In this document: piece by piece, positions 25,361 to 34,604 of the stretch | How positions within the stretch are numbered: the stretch's first letter is position 1 | How the letters are laid out: each line of letters starts with the position of its first letter | Source: Gammaproteobacteria bacterium | GTDB lineage: Bacteria > Pseudomonadota > Gammaproteobacteria > Pseudomonadales > Moraxellaceae | Direction: 5' to 3' | Assembly: GCA_028868515.1 (NCBI GenBank) | Contig: JAGWUI010000004.1 | Location: forward strand, 62,001 to 126,000 | DNA: 64,000 nucleotides | Notes under the pieces: generated by a model | What the model saw: the letters and a program-made list of their open reading frames with translations, nothing else | Databases searched by the model: none | What the model was told of the DNA's origin: nothing | Translations under genes and position numbers: made by a program

Positions 25361-27631
25361 ATGGATATGCAACAAAAAGTAGAAGGATTACTGTCTGGAT
25401 GTACAAGTGGTGGAATACAGAATATTGACAATATTAAGAATTTTTTTATTGATTTTGATGCGGAAGCCTTTCGTTTGGGGGGTAGTAAGCTAACTGAAAA
25501 GCTTTTTTCAGTTTTGGAGATAATAAAAAACAATGGACAGTTGGATGTTGAATTATTGAGACTAGTTAAAATGCATCTTATCTATGATCAGAACTATCTT
25601 AATAGTGGTATATCGTTTAGAAAACAAGCAGAGTTCCAAGAGCGTATACAGTCGTTCGTGAATCAAGATGAAAAACCTTCACAGCTACCATTGACCAATA
25701 GCGCTGGGATAGATAAATGGTTTGGTACTGAGCCTGATAAAGTTACATGGCCGAGTCGAATCCAAGAAGAAATACAACAGCTTAGTCTTGATGAGCAACG
25801 AGATTGGTATGCCTTGTGGAATTATGCAGCAACTGCAAAATCAAGTGCACCAAGCGCAGCATGGATGAAAAAATCTAAATCCTTTTTTGAACCACTTAAA
25901 GAAAGTTTTGTAGAGCGCGTGACGCGATGGCTTGCGTTAATGATAGAAAAAGCCCCAGCTGAACATCCACCTTTTAGTGAGAAAAATACAACAGCAATCA
26001 AGGGATTGTTGTGGATGTGTCCTTTATCTGAATCGAGTGAAATCGCACAAATGGTTGGTACTGTTGTGCAATTTAGTTATACAAAACTGTATGGAGTAGG
26101 ACCACGTTCATCAAGTGTTGCGAATGCAGGTTTGTATGCACTTGGAAGTCTAGGGAATGCAGGTATAGTGCAACTATCCAAGTTACGTAGTAAGGTCAAG
26201 TACAGTGTTGGCGCAAATTTGATTGAAAAAATGTTGCGTGAGGCGGCATTACGTCAAGGTGTGTCAACTGATGACTTAGAAGAAATGGTCGTGCCAGAGT
26301 TAGATTTTGATCAGGACGGCAAGCAGATTCTTAGTTTTGGTGATTATCAAGCGACTTTACGGCTAGTTGGTACAAAACATCTAACAGTTGTTTGGCAAGA
26401 TAAAAACGGCAAAACTCTTAAAGCACCGCCTGCTTCCGTGAAAAAAGATCATGCCGATGACTTTAAAGAATTTAAACAAATCACGGCTGAAGTTGAAACG
26501 ATTATTTCAGGACAATCAACTCGATTAGAACAAAACATTTTAAAAGATCGACAATGGATATTTAATACTTGGCGAGAACGTTTTATTCAGCATGCTCTTT
26601 TAGGTTGGTTAGGCCGTCGAGTAATTTGGCGATTCGATGATCAAGGTGTCATTCAACATGGTTTTTGGCTTAACCAGCAATTGGTCAATAGCCAAGGCGA
26701 AGCCTTAAAACCCATTTCAGATGATGCACAAGTTAAGATTTGGCATCCTATTTTTTCTGATATGAATGAAATCCAAGCATGGCGTGAGTTGATTCGAACG
26801 CATCAGATTGTTCAACCATTCAAACAGGCATTCCGTGAGGTTTATTTGCTGACACCTGCTGAGGAGCAAACAGGAACTTACTCAAATCGTTTTGCAGGTC
26901 ATTTCCTTAAGCAATTTCAGCTTGTTGCCTTGTGTCGAGAGCGTGGTTGGTCGTATCAATTGCAAGGTGGTTGGGATGGTGCGAATGATCCAACATTTGA
27001 ATTACCACATTGGAAAATTCGTGTGCGTTTAGAGCTATCTTCAAATATGCAAGGTTCACCGATGAACGCAACTGGGGTTTATCAATATGTTTTAACGGAA
27101 AAAACTTTTTTCTATCATCAAGGCGAGACTCTTCAGTCTTTAAATGTGAAGGATATTCCTCCATTGGTTTTTTCGGAAGTAATGCGTGATTTAGATTTAT
27201 TTGTTGGTGTTTGTTCTGCTGGATTGGATCCAAATTTAGATCTGACAAATCCTCAGATACAAAGGTATTTTAATGAGTTCAATTCATCTGAGTTGACTGC
27301 GACAGCGCTTATTCGAAAAGGTGTCTTGGACAACATTATTTCCAAATTGGATATTGCATCTGTAACTCGTTTTGAAGGTAAGTTCTTAGTTGTTAAAGGA
27401 CAGCTTCGTACATATAAGATTCATTTAGGTAGCGGGAATATATTGATGGAACCTAATGATCAATATTTATGTATTGTTCAGGGTAAGGACGCTGATACTG
27501 TGATGAATGGTTTGTATTTGCCATTTGAAGGTGATCATCTGTTATCGGTTATTTTAAGTAAGGCTTTAATGTTGGCGGCAGATCACAAAATCAAAGATTC
27601 AAGTATTGTGGCGCAAATCAAGGGTAGATAA
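25361..27631 (+). CDS. DUF4132 (MolR-type) protein
   Basis: 756 residues from ATG 25361, with AAAAGGA upstream; a TTG at 25355 is in frame but less likely. The N-terminal ~300 residues are helical (HEAT-like, ANAGLYALGSLGNAGIVQLSKL). The C-terminal half carries the DUF4132 core with LGRRVIWRF, QAWRELIRTHQIVQPFKQAFREVYLLTPAEE, SNRFAGHFLKQFQLVALCRERGW and the region around VFSEVMRDLDLFVGV. E. coli MolR belongs here; the biochemical activity is unknown. The region is more AT-rich than its neighbours, which hints at acquisition. Confidence 0.78.
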   Translation: MDMQQKVEGLLSGCTSGGIQNIDNIKNFFIDFDAEAFRLGGSKLTEKLFSVLEIIKNNGQLDVELLRLVKMHLIYDQNYLNSGISFRKQAEFQERIQSFVNQDEKPSQLPLTNSAGIDKWFGTEPDKVTWPSRIQEEIQQLSLDEQRDWYALWNYAATAKSSAPSAAWMKKSKSFFEPLKESFVERVTRWLALMIEKAPAEHPPFSEKNTTAIKGLLWMCPLSESSEIAQMVGTVVQFSYTKLYGVGPRSSSVANAGLYALGSLGNAGIVQLSKLRSKVKYSVGANLIEKMLREAALRQGVSTDDLEEMVVPELDFDQDGKQILSFGDYQATLRLVGTKHLTVVWQDKNGKTLKAPPASVKKDHADDFKEFKQITAEVETIISGQSTRLEQNILKDRQWIFNTWRERFIQHALLGWLGRRVIWRFDDQGVIQHGFWLNQQLVNSQGEALKPISDDAQVKIWHPIFSDMNEIQAWRELIRTHQIVQPFKQAFREVYLLTPAEEQTGTYSNRFAGHFLKQFQLVALCRERGWSYQLQGGWDGANDPTFELPHWKIRVRLELSSNMQGSPMNATGVYQYVLTEKTFFYHQGETLQSLNVKDIPPLVFSEVMRDLDLFVGVCSAGLDPNLDLTNPQIQRYFNEFNSSELTATALIRKGVLDNIISKLDIASVTRFEGKFLVVKGQLRTYKIHLGSGNILMEPNDQYLCIVQGKDADTVMNGLYLPFEGDHLLSVILSKALMLAADHKIKDSSIVAQIKGR

Positions 27632-27671
27632 GAGTCTTTATTGATTTAGAGTGTTCTTATAGAGATATTTC

Positions 27672-27707
27672 TTGGAGCTCATGGATACTATGATCGATGA
27701 GCTCCAA
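27672..27707. terminator. bidirectional hairpin between convergent genes
   Basis: TTGGAGCTCAT (27672-27682) is exactly complementary to ATGAGCTCCAA (27697-27707). It sits between convergent genes and probably ends both transcripts, although the T-runs are weak. Confidence 0.6.
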
Positions 27708-27713
27708 ATTCGA

Positions 27714-28520
27714 TCAAATTACCGTTCCACACATATCCATCGCACCTTTGGGATAAGTATGCGACATCTGACTTGCATCCGTAATTAATGAAAAGTCGAT
27801 TGTTTTGCCGACTATAGGATCTGTTGCTTGGATTTTTCCTTCTGATAATCCGAGTTTGACGGCGACTTTTGAAATATGTCTTGTAAACAGCGTATGTGAA
27901 AAATAACCATAATCTGTCCCGTTGACAGTCACACCGATTTTTTTACGATCTTGGTTGAGATACAGCCCAAAACGATAGTTGGATAATGGCAGTGTGAGAG
28001 GAATTTTTTGGACTGTCGTGGCAAAGCGTTCTCCAGTGCCTTGTGCAGAAACAATCAACTGAGGTGAAGGCTGTGGCGCCATTCCGCCGTTGATCATGGT
28101 AAACGTCACCAAAATATAGTTTTCAAATCCTTTGGGATTCTGAGTTCCAAGATCAAGCAAAACTTGAGGAAATGACCAAATCGCACCCGGCGCAGTTGGC
28201 GTCGGGAGTGGCATACTTTGTGCCATTTCAAGCGCTACGATCCCTGTCGAAGGGATCAGCATATCGCCAAAAGGTCCTTTAGATGCTAGCGTATCTTGTG
28301 CAACTTGATGGGAGAGGGCGGTATAGTTGATTTCAAACGAAGGCGATGCTTGAATTTGAGCTGTGACAGTTTGGTCTGTATTTTTGATAAAAGGAAAGGT
28401 TGCTAAATCATCATAATCTTGAGGGGTTGCATCCAGTGGATAATGACACGCTGCAAATGCTGAGTTGACTGAACATACACAAGCGATCAAGGATGGCACA
28501 AGAATCTTTAGCATCATCAA
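27714..28520 (-). CDS. secreted protein, DUF4882-like
   Basis: 268 residues with a signal peptide (LKILVPSLIACVCSVNSAFAA, cleavage near residue 23). The mature start ACHYPLDATPQDYDDLATFPFI, the beta-rich body with LPSTGIVALEM-type strand (here IPSTGIVALEMAQ) and a long C-terminal beta region resemble the DUF4882 family found mainly in Acinetobacter. Three Cys are in the mature part, so disulfides are possible. A jelly-roll, lectin-like periplasmic or outer-surface protein is plausible, but no function is known. Confidence 0.6.
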   Translation of the reverse strand: MMMLKILVPSLIACVCSVNSAFAACHYPLDATPQDYDDLATFPFIKNTDQTVTAQIQASPSFEINYTALSHQVAQDTLASKGPFGDMLIPSTGIVALEMAQSMPLPTPTAPGAIWSFPQVLLDLGTQNPKGFENYILVTFTMINGGMAPQPSPQLIVSAQGTGERFATTVQKIPLTLPLSNYRFGLYLNQDRKKIGVTVNGTDYGYFSHTLFTRHISKVAVKLGLSEGKIQATDPIVGKTIDFSLITDASQMSHTYPKGAMDMCGTVI

Positions 28521-28717
28521 ATCCTAAGTTGGGATATAGCAAGTGGTTAAAAGATTGTCTTTTTTATCGTTATTGTCAATCTATTCTTGTGACTCAATTG
28601 TTTTTCTGAATGTTTGCACTTTTTACAGTCATGATGACCTGTGAGTGCAAGTATCGTCGATTCTGATATTTTTAACGCGCGAGAATACACTGTTTTTCTT
28701 AGCAAGTTCTTTAAATA

Positions 28718-28748
28718 GGGCAAAAATGGAAGTAAAGCATTTTTGCCC
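28718..28748 (-). terminator. hairpin downstream of trmB
   Basis: GGGCAAAAATG (28718-28728) pairs perfectly with CATTTTTGCCC (28738-28748). It lies just after the trmB stop codon on the minus strand. The T-run is short, so termination is likely but not certain. Confidence 0.6.
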
Positions 28749-28754
28749 GATCAC

Positions 28755-29483
28755 TTAAACCCGCTTATAAATCACATCCCAAACGCCATGCCCAGCAACT
28801 TCGCCACGACGTTCAAATTTAGTTTTTGGACGCCAGTCAGGACGTGGGGCAAATTGCGCTTTGCCGTAGACATTCTCAAGTTCAGTGACTTGTTCAAGTA
28901 CATCAATCATCCACTCTGAGTAAGGCTGCCAATCGGTTGCTGCATGAAACCAACCGCCTTGTGTGAGCTTTTGTACGATGAGTGCCATACGTTCAGGCGC
29001 GACAAAACGGCGTTTGTGATGACGTTTTTTCTGCCAAGGATCAGGGAAAAATAACTGTACACGATCAACGCTGCCATCAGGAATTCCCGCAAGGACTTCC
29101 AGCGCGTCCGCATCCATGATGAGTAAGTTCTTAATGCCAGCTTGACCTGCATCATAAGCGCATTGGGCGATGCCAGGAATATGCACTTCGATACCGAGGA
29201 AGTTGCGTTCAGGGGCGTCTTTTGCCATTTGCACCAATGAGCCGCCCATTCCAAAACCAATCTCAATCGTTAAAGGTTGATTTGGATTCTCAAAAAGTGT
29301 GCGAGCATCAGAAATCGGTGCTTTGACAATCAGATGGGCGTAATCAGCTAAACCTTGCTGCTGTGCATTACTCAGTGGCGAAGAACGACGCATAAAGGTC
29401 AGAATCGGGCGGAAGTTTTTTTCTTCGCTTGGGGTTTTAGCCGTATGCGGATTAGCTTGCAGGATTTCAGGAGCGTCAGTCAT
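28755..29483 (-). CDS. trmB: tRNA (guanine-N7)-methyltransferase
   Basis: A 242-residue SAM-dependent enzyme that makes m7G46 in tRNA variable loops. The SAM site is IEIGFGMGGSLVQMAKDAPE, followed by NFLGIEVHIPG, and the family-specific LFFPDPWQKKRHHKRRF is complete. The C-terminus with WYSEW-type DWQPYSEWM and RPKTKFERRGEVAGHGVWD is typical. It is divergent from dusB with about 120 bp between start codons, so two tRNA-modification genes share an upstream region. Confidence 0.95.
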   Translation of the reverse strand: MTDAPEILQANPHTAKTPSEEKNFRPILTFMRRSSPLSNAQQQGLADYAHLIVKAPISDARTLFENPNQPLTIEIGFGMGGSLVQMAKDAPERNFLGIEVHIPGIAQCAYDAGQAGIKNLLIMDADALEVLAGIPDGSVDRVQLFFPDPWQKKRHHKRRFVAPERMALIVQKLTQGGWFHAATDWQPYSEWMIDVLEQVTELENVYGKAQFAPRPDWRPKTKFERRGEVAGHGVWDVIYKRV

Positions 29484-29606
29484 GGAAATGGAATCATCAT
29501 GGGTTGCGTTTTAATTGGGGCGTATTGTAAGGGATTTTATTTCAGATTGCCCAATTCTCCGTTCGCGCCTACAATTCGCACATTATTTATCAGTTGTACT
29601 GCCTTA

Positions 29607-30629
29607 ATGCACATTGGTCCATATCAACTCCGTAACAATCTGATCGTCGCACCTATGGCAGGTGTCACGGATAGACCGTTTCGTCAGTTGTGTAAGCATT
29701 TCGGGGCTGGCCATGCGGTCAGTGAAATGATTTCCGCTGATAAATCATTGCATGCAAGTAAGAAATCTTTGCGTCGTGCTGATTTCACAGGTGAACTAGC
29801 TCCGATTTCTGTGCAAATCGCAGGTTCTGATCCGAAGATGCTTGCCGAAGCTGCGCGCTATCAAGTCGCAAATGGCGCGCAAATCGTCGATATTAATATG
29901 GGTTGCCCTGTCAAAAAAGTCTGTAATAAATTAGCAGGTTCGGCACTTTTACAAGACGAAGCGTTGGTTGGCGAAATCTTAGATGCAGTGGTGAATGCTG
30001 TTGATGTACCTGTGACCTTAAAAACTCGTCTAGGTTTCGTCAATGGCGCAGAGAATATTCATCGTATTGCTGAACGGGCGCAAAAAGCAGGAATTGCAGC
30101 ACTCGCAATTCACGGGCGGACGCGTGAAGACATGTATTTAGGGCAGGCGCGTTATGCGCTGATCCGTGAAGTAAAGAAAGATTTAACCATTCCGATTATT
30201 GCCAATGGTGATATTGATAGCCCAGAAAAAGCGGCTCATGTGTTACATGAAACAAATGCTGATGCGATTATGATTGGTCGTGCAGCGCAAGGTCGTCCGT
30301 GGATTTTTCGGGAAATTGCACACTATTTGACAACAGGTGAGCTATTGCCATTGCCCGAAGTGACCGAAATTAAAGATGTCTTGCTGGGTCATTTGGATGA
30401 CTTGTATCAATTTTATGGTGAATACTCAGGTTGTCGTATCGCACGCAAGCACATTGCTTGGTATACCAAAGGCTTGCATGCAAGTAATGAGTTCCGCCAA
30501 GCGATGTATGCGGTTGAGTCGACAGTTGAGCAGGCAGAAATTACCCGTAATTATTTTGATCATTTATTGCAGCGTGGTGAGCGTTTGGTTTATGAGCGCG
30601 ATGTGATGAATGAAGAGGTTTTGGTTTAA
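29607..30629 (+). CDS. dusB: tRNA-dihydrouridine synthase B
   Basis: 340 residues starting MHIGPYQLRNNLIVAPMAGVTDRPFRQL; the open frame extends upstream but the family begins here. It is an FMN enzyme reducing uridine to dihydrouridine in tRNA. NMGCPVKKVCNKLAGSALL includes the catalytic Cys, with IHGRTREDMYLG and IGRAAQGRPWIF in the FMN-binding barrel. In many gammaproteobacteria fis follows dusB; here a palindromic element and a DUF1244 gene follow instead. Confidence 0.93.
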   Translation: MHIGPYQLRNNLIVAPMAGVTDRPFRQLCKHFGAGHAVSEMISADKSLHASKKSLRRADFTGELAPISVQIAGSDPKMLAEAARYQVANGAQIVDINMGCPVKKVCNKLAGSALLQDEALVGEILDAVVNAVDVPVTLKTRLGFVNGAENIHRIAERAQKAGIAALAIHGRTREDMYLGQARYALIREVKKDLTIPIIANGDIDSPEKAAHVLHETNADAIMIGRAAQGRPWIFREIAHYLTTGELLPLPEVTEIKDVLLGHLDDLYQFYGEYSGCRIARKHIAWYTKGLHASNEFRQAMYAVESTVEQAEITRNYFDHLLQRGERLVYERDVMNEEVLV

Positions 30630-30651
30630 GGTTTTTTCTTTGCTGTGAAGT

Positions 30652-30774
30652 CTTCCCCTTCAAGGGGATGAGCTAGGGCAAAGCACTGCTTTGCCCTAGC
30701 GCAAGAGATGGGGATGGTTTTATGTGTAAAGATCAAAAGCAACCCCCATCCCGACCTTCCCCCTCAGGGGAAGG
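30652..30774. repeat. compound palindromic element between dusB and DUF1244
   Basis: Contains three hairpins: CCCCTTCAAGGGG near 30655, a 14-base arm pair GCTAGGGCAAAGCA / TGCTTTGCCCTAGC at 30672-30700, and CCTTCCCC / GGGGAAGG at 30755-30774. The right part (TCAAAAGCAA then CCTTCCCC) resembles the element at 16388-16499. It probably also terminates dusB transcription. Confidence 0.65.
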
Positions 30775-30813
30775 AGTTGAACATTTTGCAAATAATTATT
30801 CATAGGACTTCTC

Positions 30814-31068
30814 ATGACTACACTCACCCCAGAACAACAAACTCAACTCGAAGCTGCGGCGTTTCGTCGTTTGATGAATCATTTGCAAACCCATACTGAG
30901 GTGCAAAATATTGACCTGATGAATACAGGTGGATTTTGCCGTAATTGTTTGTCGAAATGGATGCGCGAAGAAGCGGAAAAGCAGGGGATTACATTGACTG
31001 ATTCTGAAGCGCGTCAGCATATTTATGGTATGCCGTATGAAGAGTGGAAAGCGAAATATCAGAAATAA
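30814..31068 (+). CDS. DUF1244 family protein
   Basis: An 84-residue helical protein matching the SMc04008-like DUF1244 family throughout: FRRLMNHLQTHTEVQNIDLMN, GFCRNCLSKWM with a CxxC, and IYGMPYEEWKAKYQ at the end. The function is unknown, although the family is well conserved in proteobacteria. A weak AGGA-type site precedes the ATG. It is a lone gene between a repeat element and gap. Confidence 0.85.
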   Translation: MTTLTPEQQTQLEAAAFRRLMNHLQTHTEVQNIDLMNTGGFCRNCLSKWMREEAEKQGITLTDSEARQHIYGMPYEEWKAKYQK

Positions 31069-31240
31069 AGATCAAAAGTAAAAGCAACGATGGTGAATTT
31101 GTTTGTGAATTAACCTTTTAGTATTTTATCTAAAAATACCGACATTCACGGGCAAAACGTGACTTTCTTTGCTAGAATACACATCTCGAAACATTTATCC
31201 CCCCATTCGCCTTACAAAGGCCTGAATTAAGGAACTCACC

Positions 31241-32716
31241 GTGACCCAACCAACATCACAACCAAACAACACCGTTGCCCTAACTGAAGAACACTGGGGG
31301 CGCTGGCACAATCGCGAAGAAATCGCTGAACGCATGATCTCTATGATTGGCAAGCTGTATCGTGAACATGATGTGGTTGTGACTGTTTATGGACGTTCAT
31401 TAGTGAATGCATCAGTCATTCAGATTCTAAAAGAACACCGCCGCGTTCGTATGATCGCTGGGGATCTGTCTGTTGTGGATACCATGCCAGTGCTTGAAGC
31501 ACTAGTTGCAGCTGGTAACTTGTCATCATGTGAAGTTGACTTGGGTAAAATTGCGCGTGAGTCACAAGACGACAATATCGCAGCAGCTGAACTCTTGAAG
31601 AAAGCACTAGCAACATTACCAGCACAATCACAACGTCCAGAGCCAAAAGATGTGGTGTTGTACGGTTTTGGTCGTATTGGTCGTATCTTGGCGCGTTTGA
31701 TCATTGAACAAGCTGGCTTAGGTCGTGGTTTACGTTTACGTGCGATCGTAGTTCGTAAATCTTCAGAAAATGACCTGCAAAAACGCGCATCATTGTTGCG
31801 TCGTGACTCTGTACATGGTCCATTCCAAGGTACGCTTGCAGTTGATGAAGAAAACGAAGCAATCATTGCAAACGGTAATTACATCAAAGTGATTTACGCA
31901 GGTAGCCCAGCAGAAGTTGATTACTCAGTACATGGTATTAAAGATGCGCTGTTGATCGACAACACTGGTAAATGGCGTGATGCAGAAGGTTTGGCAGTTC
32001 ATTTAGGCTGTAAAGGCGTGAAGCGCGTCATTCTGACTGCACCAAGTAAAGGTGAAATGAAGAACGTTGTGTACGGCGTGAACCACACTGACATCTTGGA
32101 TTCTGATCCAATCATCAGTGCTGCAAGCTGTACAACTAACGCGATTACACCAGTTCTGAAAGTGATCCATGACAAGTTTGTCGTTCAAAATGGTCATGTT
32201 GAGACTGTTCACTCATTCACCAATGATCAAAACTTGACTGATAACTATCATAAAGCGGATCGTCGTGGTCGTGCAGCAACATTGAATATGGTTATTACTG
32301 AAACTGGCGCAGCAAAAGCGGTTGCAAAAGCATTGCCAGCATTGAAAGGTAAATTGACTGGTAACTCAGTCCGTGTACCAACACCAAACGTATCACTCGC
32401 GATTCTGAACCTGACTTTAGCGAATGAAACAACCCGCGAAGAGTTGAACGAATATATGCGTCAAATTTCGTTGTACTCAAATCTGCAAGGTCAGATTGAC
32501 TACACCAACTCAACCGAAGTCGTTTCATCTGACTTCATTGGTTCACGTGCAGCAGGTGTGTTTGATGCGCAAGCGACTATCGTCAGTGGTAATCGTGTAA
32601 CATTGTATGTTTGGTATGACAATGAAGTTGGCTACAGCTGCCAAGTTCTGCGTATCGCTGAACAAATGGCAGGGATCAACTATCCACGTTTACCAGCAGA
32701 AAAAGTTTCTGCATGA
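31241..32716 (+). CDS. gap: glyceraldehyde-3-phosphate dehydrogenase, long form
   Basis: 491 residues, ~150 more than classical GAPDH. The first ~140 residues are an extra helical domain, then the Rossmann start VVLYGFGRIGRILARLI, the catalytic ISAASCTTNAITPVLKV and HSFTNDQNLTDNYHKADRRG, and VRVPTPNVSLAILNL near the C-terminus. Similar long enzymes occur in Pseudomonas and Acinetobacter, where they probably serve gluconeogenesis. The start is GTG 31241, with AAGGA eight bases upstream. A terminator follows. Confidence 0.9.
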   Translation: MTQPTSQPNNTVALTEEHWGRWHNREEIAERMISMIGKLYREHDVVVTVYGRSLVNASVIQILKEHRRVRMIAGDLSVVDTMPVLEALVAAGNLSSCEVDLGKIARESQDDNIAAAELLKKALATLPAQSQRPEPKDVVLYGFGRIGRILARLIIEQAGLGRGLRLRAIVVRKSSENDLQKRASLLRRDSVHGPFQGTLAVDEENEAIIANGNYIKVIYAGSPAEVDYSVHGIKDALLIDNTGKWRDAEGLAVHLGCKGVKRVILTAPSKGEMKNVVYGVNHTDILDSDPIISAASCTTNAITPVLKVIHDKFVVQNGHVETVHSFTNDQNLTDNYHKADRRGRAATLNMVITETGAAKAVAKALPALKGKLTGNSVRVPTPNVSLAILNLTLANETTREELNEYMRQISLYSNLQGQIDYTNSTEVVSSDFIGSRAAGVFDAQATIVSGNRVTLYVWYDNEVGYSCQVLRIAEQMAGINYPRLPAEKVSA

Positions 32717-32755
32717 TTTTTTAGATAGCCGCTGTTAATAATGTGGTGAAAAGAG

Positions 32756-32779
32756 CCGACATGAATATGTCGGTTTTTT
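32756..32779 (+). terminator. rho-independent terminator of gap
   Basis: CCGACAT (32756-32762) pairs with ATGTCGG (32767-32773) around GAAT, followed by seven T. Confidence 0.88.
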
Positions 32780-32844
32780 TATGGAAATTTTTGGGGTCTG
32801 TAGAGTATAGTTTTGTGATAACTATATCTATTAAGGTGTTCATA

Positions 32845-33519
32845 ATGTTAACAGATCAAGAAATTGATGACGCCTTGCTTTCTCATATAACGATGCGATG
32901 GCGTAAAGTTGCTATGGTTGTTGCTTTAACCATGGGAGATCTTAAGGCTCATGCGCATGGAAAAAATGATTTGTTTTTCGCAAATAGAGTTATGTTGCTT
33001 GCTCAAAAAGGACTGATTGAATCACAAGGTAATTTAACACGAATGCGTTATAGCGAAGTACGGTTGCCTAATAAGAGTTGGGAAACAAAAGATTTTGAAG
33101 ATATGTCTTGGCATGATGTTAGTGTTCATGGATTTCGTATTATTGAGAATGAAGGTGTTACAGGAACAGCAGAATTAGTTTTTGATATCGACTATATTTT
33201 GGAGTGGATTAATGAGACTGATGGCTTTCATTTTATAGTTGCTCAGTCAACGCTTCAATTTCATGAGGTTTTTGGAGTAAAGTTTTCGCTTGATTATACT
33301 AGCTGTTCGGCTGGTATGTGCGCGTTTTCAATAGGTCGAATTGTGCGCGAACAAATTGATAATCCATATGGATATGTTAGGTTTAAATGGTACATAGAAA
33401 TCAATTGGCCAGATGGAAAGATCGAATTTGAATCTTCTGGTTTTAGTCAGTGGATAGTTGGAAAGCCCGTTACGCAGAATAAATACAATTTAGAGCCATC
33501 ACAACGCAATATCAGTTAA
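32845..33519 (+). CDS. DUF3658-like two-part protein of unknown function
   Basis: 224 residues from ATG 32845, with AAGGTG upstream; the frame is open further but without a ribosome site. The first ~70 residues (LTDQEIDDALLSHITMRWRKVAMVV ... ANRVMLLAQKGLIESQGNLTRMRYSEVRLP) resemble the DUF3658 C-terminal helical module. The rest is a beta-rich domain with ELVFDIDYILEWI and FHFIVAQSTLQFHEV, typical of proteins annotated as immunity-like or hypothetical. The coding region is AT-rich compared with its neighbours. Function is unknown. Confidence 0.6.
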   Translation: MLTDQEIDDALLSHITMRWRKVAMVVALTMGDLKAHAHGKNDLFFANRVMLLAQKGLIESQGNLTRMRYSEVRLPNKSWETKDFEDMSWHDVSVHGFRIIENEGVTGTAELVFDIDYILEWINETDGFHFIVAQSTLQFHEVFGVKFSLDYTSCSAGMCAFSIGRIVREQIDNPYGYVRFKWYIEINWPDGKIEFESSGFSQWIVGKPVTQNKYNLEPSQRNIS

Positions 33520-33558
33520 TGATGCTTTAATCAAGCAAGAAACAGAGGAGTTCTTACA

Positions 33559-33978
33559 ATGCTAATCGTCTGCCCAAATTGCATGACAAAAAATCGCGTC
33601 CCCGAAGATCGCTTACAAGACAATCCAACCTGTGGCAAATGTCAGCAAGCCTTGTTACCCACGCATCCGATTGAGCTGAATGATCAAAATTTCTTTCACT
33701 ATGTACAAAATACCGAATTGTCGATAGTTGTAGATTTTTGGGCGGAATGGTGTGGACCTTGCAAAATGATGGCGCCACAATTCAGCCAAGCTGCGCAGAA
33801 AGCTCCGCAATATCGCTTTGTCAAAGTGGATACAGAACAGGCCAGGCAGATCAGTAGTCAGTTTAATATCCGAAGTATTCCGACGATTGCAGTATTTAAA
33901 GGCGGTAAAGAAATCGCGCGTCAAGCTGGTGCAATGCAATCATCGCAATTGTTAGCATGGCTAGGGCAGGTGGTTTAA
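33559..33978 (+). CDS. trxC: thioredoxin 2
   Basis: A 139-residue cytoplasmic disulfide reductase. The N-terminal zinc finger has CPNC (residues 5-8) and CGKC (25-28), which distinguishes TrxC from TrxA. The thioredoxin domain carries FWAEWCGPCKMMAP and the cis-Pro motif RSIPTIAVFKGG. It has GAGGAG upstream of the ATG. The zinc finger makes the protein sensitive to oxidation in the E. coli enzyme; the same is expected here. Confidence 0.96.
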   Translation: MLIVCPNCMTKNRVPEDRLQDNPTCGKCQQALLPTHPIELNDQNFFHYVQNTELSIVVDFWAEWCGPCKMMAPQFSQAAQKAPQYRFVKVDTEQARQISSQFNIRSIPTIAVFKGGKEIARQAGAMQSSQLLAWLGQVV

Positions 33979-34070
33979 CGTATTGATCAGTTAAACTAAT
34001 ACATTTCAATACATCATTTGACAGTCTGAAAGCCTATGTAGGCGTACATTGATGATGAGGGAGATTAAGG

Positions 34071-34325
34071 ATGAATATAGAGCTGATTCGAGATTTTCTT
34101 CTTTGGTGTACTGTCATTAACTCTGTCGTATTGTTTATATGGTTTCTTGTATTTATCTATGCTTATGAATGGATGAGACAGCTACATGGTCGATGGTTTC
34201 GGATGTCCGATGAGCATTTTGACATGATTCATTATGCGGGGATGTCACTGTATAAAATTGGCATTTTACTGTTGAATCTGATTCCATATATCGCCCTGAC
34301 GATCATTGCAAGGCATGGAGGTTAA
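34071..34325 (+). CDS. small membrane protein, DUF6868-like
   Basis: An 84-residue inner-membrane protein with two hydrophobic helices (FLLWCTVINSVVLFIWFLVFIYAY and KIGILLLNLIPYIALTIIA) separated by a charged loop LHGRWFRMSDEHFDMIHYAG. The loop HxRWFxMxxExFD is the recognisable family feature. The function is unknown. It overlaps the next gene by 11 bases, so the pair is co-translated. Confidence 0.6.
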   Translation: MNIELIRDFLLWCTVINSVVLFIWFLVFIYAYEWMRQLHGRWFRMSDEHFDMIHYAGMSLYKIGILLLNLIPYIALTIIARHGG

Positions 34326-34533
34326 TACGGAACAGCGTATTGTTGGCTTTCATCAAGATATAGAAAGTCACTGGGTTGCAGAGCTTGAGTGCGGTCATTT
34401 TCAACATGTCAGGCATAATCCACCGTGGATGAATCGCCTTTGGGTCATAACACCAGAAGGTCGAGATCAGAAAATCGGGATGATGTTGCAATGCAAAAAG
34501 TGTGATTCTGGAGCTCAGAAGGATCAGTTGTAG
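34315..34533 (+). CDS. DUF3565 family protein
   Basis: 72 residues from ATG 34315, with AAGG just upstream; the start lies inside the previous gene. The family features are IVGFHQDIESHWVAELECGHFQHVRHNPPW and a C-terminal CKKC, so His/Cys residues could bind zinc. The family is sometimes called pressure-regulated protein. No function is established. Confidence 0.75.
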   Translation: MEVNTEQRIVGFHQDIESHWVAELECGHFQHVRHNPPWMNRLWVITPEGRDQKIGMMLQCKKCDSGAQKDQL

Positions 34534-34604
34534 GTTCTAGAATTATATTGATTATCATGGGAATGTATTTTGGTAAGCCTTGAGTCAGTGATGAGGATCA
34601 GGAT

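Noticed and set aside
31420-31866. 148-residue minus-strand frame opposite gap
   Set aside because: Shadow frame over a well-conserved enzyme.
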